Shown here: positions 21,876 through 33,500 of the stretch, in pieces
How the letters are laid out: each line of letters starts with the position of its first letter
How positions within the stretch are numbered: position 1 is the stretch's first letter
Assembly: GCA_012845835.1 (NCBI GenBank)
Contig: JABAKD010000012.1
Coordinates: 11,644,775-11,708,774 of the forward strand
DNA: 64,000 bases
Direction of reading: 5' to 3'
Origin: Undaria pinnatifida
Lineage: Eukaryota; Sar; Phaeophyceae; Laminariales; Alariaceae
Notes under the pieces: model-generated
Database searches by the model: none
The model's input: only the letters and a program-made list of their open reading frames with translations
What the model was told of the DNA's origin: nothing
Made by a program: the position numbers and the translations under genes

Positions 21876-22669
21876 TGACACGATGCTATTTTTATAACCC
21901 TGACTGCTACGTTTGACCGGCAGGTTACCGTCCTCTCGGCGTTCTACTTGGGAGCCAACCCTTGGTTCGAAACCAAGGACCACTACCACCGAGAGCGGTT
22001 CATGTGTCCACGTTTGTGAGTGTGACGACGACGCTGAGCACCATAGAGGAGGCGCGCGGCTTTTCAACCATGACGTGGAATAGACGTAGACGCACGCTGC
22101 GAAGGGGGTGGCACGTTTTTGTGGTTAACCCTGTTTTTAACTTGATATACCGCGCACCAGATAGCTTGTGTTTTGACGATAAGCATACATAGGTTTATCG
22201 TACATACTTGTCCTCGTGTTTTGCTCAAGTTGTGTTTATTGTTGACACTTAAGACCGCACGTTGTTGGATAGCGAACAAAAAAAGTACACGTGTTGCTAT
22301 ACCTGGTATACCCTACTCAAAATGTGCGTGTAGGAACGCAGGCAGCAAACACGCATGTGTGTTCTAAAATGAAAATGTTGCCCGGTTTAGGCACATCGAA
22401 CGCCGGAGTCACGAGCCGAGAGAAACGCCGCACGCACGGCGGTCGTATTTGAGCTTGGTCGCGATTGATCAAAACACGATTCAGGAGAAATTCAATGTGG
22501 GCTATCAACACTTGGAAGTTGTGGTCACCGTGCGGCATGTGGAAAACGCAGAAAACGTGCCTGATAGTAGTCCTGCTTCCTCAATAGACATTTTTTTTTC
22601 GGGTGGAGGACACAGAAAATGTGCCTGATACGCTCTCACGTCCTGCCCTTCCGTGCAATGTTCCGCCAG
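21876..22669. other. No gene resolved upstream of the flavocytochrome exons
   Basis: This is where the N-terminal exon and promoter of the downstream gene would be expected, but no ATG exon with a matching phase-2 donor could be fixed. The first accepted exon starts after the acceptor TTCCGCCAG at 22661-22669. Confidence 0.3.
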
Positions 22670-24563
22670 GGTTGTTTGCGCTCCAACCTTGGTGGAGATG
22701 ATCCTCCTCACCGGTTCGCGGTTCACCGCGGGAATTATCCACCCCGGTCTCGTCATATCTATCTTCTCCAAATGCTACGCCACGCGCTCGTTCTTGCACC
22801 ACTCCTGGCTCGGATCCGTGATCGACCTTGAGCCTTCTCACGACATACACACCTGTGAGTGACGAGCTACTATACCTTAGGATCTATCATATAATGACCA
22901 GGGCGTGCATAAGGGGTGTGTACGTCGAAACCCAGTTTGGCGTATGCTACGATAGAGGCAATCCGACTGCATTGAGGAGTCGTTTACAAGGCGAAGTACC
23001 CCATTTGGTCGGAATTGCACTCCTGGTGTACATTTTTTTTCTTCTGCCATGGGGTTGATCATGTCGGGTTAGACTTTCGTTAAAGCTCAAAATCAGTTTT
23101 CGTTGAGCTATGAAACTCGTCATGCAAGGACCCTTAGCACAAATAGGAGCTATCTCTACCGTAGCATGCATGGGTATATTTTTTCCACTAAATGCACTGT
23201 TTTGTATAAGGAATTCCGAAGGTGTGCTGCCGAACTTCGGTTTAGATGTTTTGCATCATCATTTTTCCTCGAGAAACACGGACGTTGGAAGCTTCACCGT
23301 CACTATATACTCTGTGGCGGATCTCTCGCTTCTCTGTACTGCTGTGAGCAGCCTGAGGACGTATCTTCCTTGGGCTCGGCGATGTCTTAAACAACGCATC
23401 ACACTAGTAGCTCTCTCTCTTAACATCACTTCTACTTAACACCCTGTTCGACCCACCATCCAAACCAAAAGCATCCTGATCCTCAAGGTACAGCAAAAAC
23501 ACGCTATTATTTCTTGTGCGGAAGCTCTAGTGCATTCCAAGCCTTCTTATTATTGCCTTCGTTGCGCCTGTTGTGCTGTCTTTCGCGCTCTGGACAGACT
23601 TCGGGTTTCTTACGTTCCTGGCCGCCTTGGTGCACAGCATCTTGCACGCCGCGCGGTACATCTACGCGAACCAGACGTACATCATGTACGAGACGGACGC
23701 AGGTCGTTCAGGACTGATCGCGTGCGCTCTGCTGCTTCCCATTGTTCTGCCCATGAGATTCGAGTTCATGAGGACCAGGGTGAGAAAATCAGCCGAGAAT
23801 TAAAGAAAGCGGCTTTTAATGGACGCACTTCCTTAATCCTACCCCCCATTCCACGAGCTACACGTCGTGCACACAACGCGATGGTGCAGTGTCAGTTGCG
23901 GTATGTCCTGCATCGCCACCCACTTATGTCTGGAAATAGCCTTTGTATATATTTTTCGTCGTTTGTCTGCTTCTCTGGTGAATGTGAACACCTAGTTTGA
24001 AAGCAATGGCCATCACAAATTGGCACGCATGCACCCGTATTTCCATGCTCCCGCGTCGGCTTCCAACACATTCCCTCCCGGATGTGGCGACACCAGGTAC
24101 TAAATAGCTTGAATCGAAGCCGTCATAGATACGAAAGAAAATACGCACAATTTGCCGAAGACAACTTCACGAGCGGTTATAAATATCAACAAGACGCAGC
24201 TCACCCGTCCTGCGGCTTGCTTCTGAACACACTCATGGTGCATCGTGGTTGGGGCACGCGATACCCGCCTGGTCGGTGCAAAGTACGACGCGCGCCGTGG
24301 CCGAATTGTGGGCATGCGAGCGTCTACAGTCTTGAGCCTGCGTATACGGCTATGCATGAAATGAGAACACCCCCGTCCCCCTCCCCGCTTTGGCCGTGCC
24401 GTCACCTGAAACCACAGCTGTCTTACCAGTTGAGAAAGAGTCTGCACATGCTATTCCTGCCAATGAGCATTGCCCTCTGCTTCCACAGCGTCGTGTTCCG
24501 CTACGTGGGGTGCATCATCGTCGTGTGGTACACCCTGGACCGCATATACTTCACCACCAAACA
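22670..24563 (+). CDS. Flavocytochrome: heme-binding membrane exons (1-3 of those resolved)
   Basis: Three exons (22670-22854, 23598-23779, 24418-24563) encode hydrophobic helices. The first ends in a Ser-His-Asp-Ile-His-Thr segment; splicing with phase 1 to the acceptor CTCTGGACAG joins it to Phe-Gly and a helix with Val-His-Ser-Ile-Leu-His, which places two histidines 14 positions apart (H-x13-H). The third exon carries Leu-His followed 13 residues later by Cys-Phe-His (H-x12-H), in a helix after a Arg-Lys. These are the expected paired heme ligands. A frame at 23110-23436 with ATG and hydrophobic residues lies in the intron; including it would break the histidine spacing, so it is left out. 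Confidence 0.8.
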
Positions 24564-27500
24564 GTGAGTCTAATTGGATTAGACTGAGATACGCAACAGC
24601 CAGACCGGTATGTGCAGGCCTGACGAGCGTGCTGGTGAACGTTATAGCCTGCCCGACACTCTGTTACCTGAAAATGGAGCAGCAACTCAACACAAGTTTT
24701 GACGAAGCTTTCTATATCCACTATACAGTACTCTGTATTTTCTAGGCAACATAGTTTGGTCATCTCAAATGCCCTATTGACACTCCCTCGCTCATGTCAT
24801 TTCGCCCTGGATTACGGCTGCACATCGACCAGGTCCTTCCTCATCGACCACCCCGTGTTCGAGGCGGTTGGCCGCGGAACCATGGTAACTCTAGACCTGC
24901 CAACGTGAGTGTGGTTTGTCGTGTCAGGCGTGTTGTCAACGATGTCCGCACAATGTATCCGCAGTCTTTCCCTCCCTTTCAGCGCCGCAGACCCAGCCCC
25001 CCTCCAGCGAAACATATTCCCCATGGAACCGTGCCCACGGCAGAGGTGTCACGCGTGCTCCTAAAGAGGATAACCATATTATTTGCCTAAATCCAAATCA
25101 GAATGACGTGGGAGGTTCCTTAGCCCAAACTCGTCGAAATTCGTATAGTTCTGGTTTTTCCGTCGTTCAGACGCGCGCTACAATTGACGTAGCTCTTTTC
25201 GCCCGAAATGATTCCTGAATAACTGGGTTACTTAGCCCAAATTCGTCGGAAAAAGCCATTTTTCATCGTGATTATTGGTATTTTCATAGGACATGGGATT
25301 ATTAATCCGGTAGCAGCTTTAGTTTACTCAGGTCAGTTTCTGAGTTAATACATGCCTTAAGCTCCTACAATGAGAAACCTCAGAAACTATGCAGTGCGCC
25401 TCTGTCTAGTACGCGTCTTTGGTGTTTTCCTTTTTCTAAGCAGTGAGTCTGCCATCGAGTCGACCTCCCGGTTAGCTCAAAACACATTTCTGGGAGAGGT
25501 AACGGCACTCCAAGTGGGGAGGCCTAAGGAAAAAAGGGATGCGCGCGCCTCTGCCGTATAATGTATGCGTCGGCAGCCCTCATTGTTTGCGCTTTTGCAC
25601 CTTTCGGTTTCGAACCGTGCACTGCTGCCACGCGATTGTTCGCAATGCTGCGCCGAGAAAAAAGGTATAGCGATGGGTTTTGAACGACGTAGAGAGCTAC
25701 CTGAGCGCGAGTTGTCTATGCTCAGGAGATATATTGATGGTATAATACTTTACATAACAATTTGTGTATTGATATCACGTGTAACTCTATACTGACACGT
25801 AGCTTTGCCTCTTGGTCACGGTCGCGCCTTCCCGTGTTTCACGTGTAGGTAACAACTTCCTTCCAAGCCACAACGGCTCAGGTATTCCGTTCTGCCAATC
25901 ACATCACACATACCGAGATAGATGCCAGAAAAACTTCGCGCTTCTTTGCAACATGTCATGTCGACTGAGGCCCATGTGTACCCTGGTTTGTTTTCTCGTT
26001 GTTCTTGCATTCTGTTTTATAGGGGATACACGTTCAAGGCCGGTTCGTATGTTTACGTCAACTCGCCCATGATCAGCACCAGTGAATGGCACCCGTTCTC
26101 GATCATACAGGTGCCAGGTGATCCGCCGAGGGCCACTTTCTACGCCGAGGCGGTGAGTAAGAAGCCGGCATAGGGTGCGACAGCAAAGGCGCATCATAAG
26201 CTGAGGGCGTATCTGCGTGTTTGATAAAAATCGATTGCTGGCATCTGGGCAATCCAAACAGTTTGTAACCGGTGTACGAGTTTTTTGCCGGAGCTCCTCG
26301 CTTGACAGAAACCCCATACACCAGCCTTAAATAATTTATTGGAGAGAAACATGAAAACACATCCGGGACCAAGGCTACGGTAGGGGGGTACCCCCATTTT
26401 CACTGGTGTGTTTGAGCCACTCGCACGAGTAGCTCTGTACCGTACGGATGAAGATAGTGTAGGAACTTGGTTTGCCGCAGCTTATATCACCTTTGCATTG
26501 CGGATTGATTTCGTCAATGTAAAACATAAAGAAAACGTAAGATTGCATAGGAACAAAGGGGTTACTCGCGCGAGTGACCCCTAGCCACTGAAATTAAAGG
26601 CATAAAAGGGGACCCCCCTACCGTAGCCTGGGTCCCGGATGAACAATGAAACCCCATGGCCTCAATCAAATTTCATAGTCTGGGTAACTGATGAAAGAAG
26701 GGCGCCACGATGACGGCGATCACACGTGTAGGCCAGAGGTACTCCTCATTGGCGGGGCCCCCGCACTGAGCCGCTGACCTACATCATGGATTTTCACAAT
26801 AGCTTGCAAACTCTTAACCTTGGCCCTGAGAGTTTTGAACGGGTTAATCGCCCTGCCATTTTCCCTGTTCGGTAAGGTCAATAGAGCGCTGTGGGCTCAT
26901 GCTAGGGGAGAGGTACACACCAAGCGATTTTCTGAGATCCCTCGTGTCGAGAGCTCTATAGCTTGCCCGAAAACAGAGCTTGTGACAGCTAAACGTGCAA
27001 ACCGTTGAAACCTATATTGTCAGTAACAAGTTTGACGTCTACGAGTCAGGTCCCATTAGTAGCTTGACGGAGAGACGGAAATATGGATTTGAAGGTACTT
27101 ATGCAGCGGAGCTATTTTGCATGGAGGCGCTAAACTTATGCGGCGACCGCCCACATAAGGTCGTTGGGGTGCCAAAGGGTGAGCTCGTTCCTCCAACCGT
27201 TTGGAGTCGATGGAGCGAATTTTTTGCGCAGTACTCCGGCGTGACGGTCCCCCTTCGTCACACATTGTGTCGTTTTCTCTCTGAGTGATAAATTTAGAGT
27301 GGGTTGTGGCTATCTTGACCTTTCGTGTTTGACCTACTTGTAGGTGGGAGACTGGACGAAGGACCTGTTCCGCCTCGGCATCGAGCAGGACCGCCTCCCG
27401 CTGTGGATTACCGCGGCGCAGCCCAGCCTCATGGAAAAGTCCATCTACTACGACAACAGTAAGTACACAGCCTAGCCCACGCTTAGCCCCGCTTGCGTCA

Positions 27501-30500
27501 GAGGTTACCTTCCCTGTCAAACAGGCAGCAATCATGAGGCTTTTATCCGAGATGAGAAGATACAAAAGTATACTCCATGGGATCGGGTGTATCTGGCATA
27601 GTGAGTATCAGTATTGTCCTCGAACAAATTGAATTTTCTCTCCAACAACATCCTGGATCTTGACGCTTGGGCGTGCTGATTCTCCCACTGTCGTCTGGTT
27701 TGTGCATCACTCGTGTCGCTTGTACACCAAAATATATCAACCCGCAAGCGTGCTTGGGTAACACAGCCCGTCCACTCCATATTCGTGAACAGTTACCAGC
27801 AAAAGCAAGTCGCGGCTGCGGCTCGTTTACACAAACTATTTTCTACAGCGCGTAAAATATAATGTCAAACGAATTCCTGATCGGCACAAAAACGATTATC
27901 ACGGCACCCCAGATTGCTCTGATCACCTTAACAACTTCCTCGTTCACTCCCTCCAGTCCACTACCCCGCCACCGCTCAGGCATTAAGTTGTGTTGAATTC
28001 GTATTTCTGCTTCGACCTGCCTTCCTCAGTTGTGTTGGTGTGCACCGGAGCCGGGATTACACCCGCCGTGTCTATCATCGAGAGGTGAGCTTGACATATG
28101 CGCAATCTCACACATACATTTACCGCGTCGGTCAATGCACTCGAGAGGCACATACATGCGAAATCCGTGGTATCTGAAGGTGCCGATCGCCTAGAAGTAG
28201 GTACTATCACGCTATGGTGTTACATGGTAGGTGCCAGCGATACTAACATGTGTTTGCATTTTGTCTTCTTTGCTAGAAAGGCGTTGAGTTTCAAACACAA
28301 TCATATCCCTGACCTACGCCGCTTCTTTCTGACTGTGTGGCCTTCTGCACGCCATGATACATGTTTCGCGTATTGTTCATCGGAGCAGTGAATTTCTGTC
28401 TGACTCAGATCGTGGATGTCAGTACGGATGGGTTACTTACTGTAGTGACGTACAAGTTGCTGTTCTGCGCTTTATGCCGTACCGTGCCGACCACCATCAC
28501 TCACTCTGACTTTCCGTATAAGCGCCACGCTTACGGGGACTTCGCGAGCATCGCCCTCGTAGCACCTTATGCACCTCTCTGTTCACCACGAATGAAACTC
28601 TACCGCGTGCTCCTGGTGACTTAACCTGGTGATGCCTGCCACAAGGTGGTGTTGCGCACGTCTTTCTGAGGCGCTGGACCTGATGGAGCTGCAAGCCTCG
28701 CCCAAAACGCGATTCTGCTAAACAATCAAAGCGCACCCCTATCTAAGATTTTGTCTGTGTGTACACAACGAAAAATATAGCAAAGCACTATGTGATGTTG
28801 CAACGACTTTGGGCTAAGGAGGCATTTTTGTCCGAATATAACCATCAAGACCTGCCACCCCCAAAGGTAGCACGCGTCGGGGGTGCGGTCATCAACCTGT
28901 GTGCTGTTTGTAATATTCCGGCATGCAATAGTAACACCCATCTACGCGCTCATCCTTGTCCAAACCGCATGAACCTTAGGTTTGCTAAGAAAAAAAACCT
29001 TCATTTGCTGTGGATGTCAAGGGACGGCGGCATGGTAGCGCTCTTCGAAAAACAGGTATGGACGTTAGGCTGAAGAAGAAAAATACACAGATGGCATCGT
29101 TGTTGCCTCGGCGCTTTTTCCATTGACGGGAGAAGATGGACCTAAACCTGACGACCACCTGTACATGCCGGCTGTGGGTCTCTAGAATACTGTGTGACCT
29201 CGATCCATACTGTCATCTCGCCCCGTCTGGTTGTACACGTTCTCGCAGCCAGAGTAGATGCTACCGAGAATAGCTTCCATCCCCGCGACCACGCGCTATC
29301 AGTTTCGCTAAAACCGTAGAAAGCGAACTCTTGGTGGAAATTAGGTTTCGCCACCAGGAGCATAATCCGACTCGTATCCCTCCGAGGCAGATCTTTTCTC
29401 GAGTTGTATGTGGACCAGGTCAAAAGATTTTTTGTATAGTATAAGTACATGGCAATATGCACATTATTATCCATGGTTTATCACACGCATAAATAGTATG
29501 ATGGAGTACCTTACTTACCCTCGTATTTTATGTACCGAGGTTTTGCCATTTTCGCTGGCGCCTCATTCGACACGAGGAGTTTCTGCCACAGCGTAACCAA
29601 ACGCTTCACGGTGGAGCCTATCACACAACCTAAAAACGCATCGGGACGCACAAGCCCGAATGTGAAGGGGCTACACGGCAACCCCATACATAACCGTTTC
29701 TCGGTCGACCTTTACCACCCATGACTCGTCGAATGTTTGGAATTATCGCTGTTGGTTTATATGATGCAACTCTTCTGCCGTTTTGCCTGGCAGCTCCGGA
29801 AGGTAAACAGCACGGTGCATCTTACCGGCAGTCCAGATGACGACACCAAGGTCGCGCTTCAAAGCCTGCTCGAACCTGTGGCTATAACGGTGAGGGAAAT
29901 GACGCCCGGAGAGAACCCCTACGCTTGCCGCCGCCCTGAATGGGCGTGCTAATCCCGGCTTGGCGCGTCGTCCCGTGAAAGTTATTTCGTTCGGTAGAGA
30001 GGGCTGACCGCCAAAGAATACTCGCATTCAAGAACTGCTAACATCAATGCTGCATTCGCAACACTCTTCTTTTGTTTTTTGGTACGCTATAAGTTCCGGT
30101 GTGAAATATATTAAATTCGAAATGATCCACTTGAGGACCCTCAGGAAAGCAACCATTTCGACGGAGAAGGAACCCAACTATATAGAGTATGGCTTCCATA
30201 CAGCGTGGGAAGCCGTCCTAACGGGTTTGAGAACCGTGTAACGATTGGGGTGGCAGGGGTTGCCTAAACCATTCCTAACTAGTATGATGACCTAAAGAAG
30301 CTACCCACCATCTTTTTGGGAATATTTGCTGTCCGCATATCTTCGTTTTTTTTCACTTGATGTTTATAGGTCGTTTTCATCGTTCACTGCGTGCGGTGCG
30401 CTTTCTTTCGTTTTCTCTCGAGACGCCAGTGGATGGGCGAGGTTGATGAGCTCCTTGTTTTAGGAGGCGCTGACGAAATTGTCGCTCGCCACGCGCCCAT

Positions 30501-33500
30501 CGTAGCGGGCGACGTGAGTAGAGCGATTTTATGTTGGAACCAGGATTTTTCGTTTACAACAACCTGCGACGCCGACCAGTCAACCCACCACTCACTGGTT
30601 CAAGTTGACCCGCCCGCGAAATCGACACACAGGGAATCGACCAAAGCAGGCGCACCTCGGGGTTGAAGCCCACGCTGAGCTTTAGGAATATCTTGACGAT
30701 GGATAGCTCGAAGAACAGGCAGCCCAGGACGCGGACGTGAGTCTTTGCTGACCCACCAGTAAGAGACAAAGCCGACACCACTGAGGTTGTCGATGGGGTC
30801 CATAGGGTCGTTCACCGAACGACGCCTGCTACGCTAGGATTAGAACGTTATGATTTAATACTGTTTCCTAAATTACTGGTTGGATTCGTGAACCCATTCT
30901 CTCGCCAGAATTGGTATTTTGTGTGTTGGCGATATTTTTTGTTTTATACCTACTGCTGTAGTTCATGGTACAGGCACATCTCTATATATTCGTCGATTTG
31001 AACATTTACTGTTTCTCCTCTTCTGGATTCGACACTCAGATTTAGTTAGTTGCACTCCTAGCGTGGCATGGGCAGGAGGTGTTGTCGGTGATTGTCGCAA
31101 ATCAAGTTTCTCTTGAGGCAGAGAGACGCGTGGTACGATACAAGTGCAATATCGTTTTCTGAAATTCCTCAATTTGGGAGCTTAAGACCTCTCCCAATTA
31201 CTTATTTGGAGAAAACATATAACTACCACCAGGTGAAGAGTCCCACGGCCTAGGTACACAACACGAAAATCATGCAATATATATATATTTTGCGACGATT
31301 TTTGGCATAAGGAGCCCCGCCATTCAGAAACAATTTCATGCGAAAAGTGATACCTCTATCGCAGCACGCGTCAATTCTCTTGAGGTAGAGCTAGTAGAGA
31401 GCTATATCTAAGGTACTTTCTTGTGCGAATGAGTCTCAGCAGAGCTACTTCCATAAGAGGGGAATATCCGTTTGTCTTGGCTTTCCACTTCCACGCGCAG
31501 TGTGTGTGGTACCGTTACACGATCAGTACGGATCACACACCTAGAGTAGCAGCAACTCAATCCCTTAAATCCATCGATGACCGAGCTCTTATCCACTCCT
31601 AACAAACCTTGCAGGCGAACGAGGAACGACAACGACGACGGCGAGGCCAATGACAACGACGCCAATGGTGTTTCCGACGGCGGCAATACGCTAGTGGTGC
31701 CACCCGCTCTGCCTCCCAGACCGAATCTAACGCTGTCGAACATTATCCAGCGCACCACCGACACGGTGAGGACGATTTTTTACCTCGAGCAGTAGGGAGG
31801 TTTTGTGTTTGTCAGCTCGCTTCATAAGCTAGCATCCGGCACACGCTTCTGACTAGATAATTGCATTCCATCGACTCTTCAACCGTTAGTCAAAATACAT
31901 ATTCCACCGCAATCGTACGTACAGTTCAAGAGGGTTGTTCGCTAACTACACTCGCCACATGTTAACGAGACTGCGTTGGTAGGATGTGCTGCTTACAGAT
32001 GTTGCACTGACATGAGGGGCAAACCCACGAGACAATGGAATGCGTTGTCTACACGCGCTTGTTTGGACTGCTGAAGAAGGAGACTGTGTTCCGTTGGCCA
32101 TTCGGTAAACCTAAATCCACGACCCCAATATAAAGTCTAAGGTTATTTAAATGTCGTTCACAAAAAAAAACACAGCTAGAATACCTGAAGGAATCACGTT
32201 CTAGTACGGTGTTCATTGTTCTGTTAGGTATATTTCAAGCACCATCGATACCTGTGCCTTTCGTCTTTGACTTTCCCATTATTTCTCTCATTTTGCACCT
32301 CTCCCGTCTCCCAACCTCACCCCCCTGACCCTCCACCGAAATGTCGGACCAGAGCCAGAGAAACGGCCGTCGACCTACCAAACGGAAAGACAAGATGTCG
32401 GATCCCGTAAATCTCGAGTTCGGACGCCCGGACATCAATTCCTACCTCATTGAAACGTTCGCCAGTAAGCCGGGAAGATCTGGCAGCAAAACCAAACGCG
32501 ACCGGCAGCCAGCAGATATGTCCATAGACATGTCCAGGTCGGCGAGGGTCCCCAGGCAACCTGAGTGCCTGTCCGAATTGGAGGTGCGTCGGTATGGTCA
32601 CTAATAAATATAGCCGGTCGGGTTGGTCAGCTGCTTATCGGGTCGAGCAAACACCCTGAGGTTTGTACGGTACAGACGATGGCCGAACATTGTACATATG
32701 TGCAATGGTCCCGCGGCACGTACGATAAGCTTTGAGTGCGATGGGTACGTGTACAGTATGCCTCGTTTCCGGAAGACTATGGATGCGTTAATTTTTTTGC
32801 GGAAGGCCGTAGTGGTGGTGTGCTGCACAATGGAAATCGACATGTACACACCTAGGGATGTGCGGTGATTCCCTTGCCGGGCCGACCACCGGTTCGGAGA
32901 TTCTTCGCCCGAAATTCAAAGAAGCTACCTGTCGAAACCAGACGCTGCATTGAAAACAACCCGCAGACCCTGGACGTGGATCAATCTACTTCATTGCAGG
33001 ACAACCGTGCTTCGCGGGGGCAGAGCTTGTAGGCCCATACGAGTCTGGCAGACGGCACCGCTCAACAGCCCCAATCGGTTGTCGCGCATACATCTGGCCG
33101 GTCGGATTGTGCATCGAATTGAGCATGCAAATAGCTCTTACATTTACACGTAGCGTGGTCTAAGAGCCCCCGACAATTTGACGAGCCTTGGGATGTGTTT
33201 TTTAACGGGGTTGGGCTTTAAGTTAGCTTAGCATCACTTTTGGAGTGATGCATATGGCGCTCCTGAAATGAAGAACATCGGAAATAGTAAACTCTGCGCC
33301 CACAATCCGTTTCGCAGCATGTGTCATATACACCCGGCAATACCACAGGTAACTGCTATCCGACATAGTTCCATAACATGCTATCATTTGATGTTACCGC
33401 TGTGCTGGATGAATCTGGTTGACACCTATCGTGGCGTGCGCCATGAATAGGCCTTTAACAACAGACTCGTCGGTTTTGGATCCCGGTCAGCGTTGAAAAT

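Noticed and set aside
21429-22067. 212-codon minus-strand ORF
   Set aside because: It spans two copies of dispersed repeat D and the spacer; composition follows the repeats and no domain is recognisable.
23110-23436. ATG-initiated hydrophobic ORF as the flavocytochrome start or exon
   Set aside because: Direct splicing of 22854 to 23598 restores the H-x13-H heme spacing and phase; this frame would interrupt it. Kept as a finding only.
27056-27565. 169-codon minus-strand ORF
   Set aside because: Overlaps the FAD-domain exon 27344-27458 on the other strand, which has splice and motif support.
30554-30781. Minus-strand frame with hydrophobic run near 30660-30740
   Set aside because: Protein-like in places, but lies in an intron-rich part of the + strand gene, lacks a start and has no motif; left unassigned.
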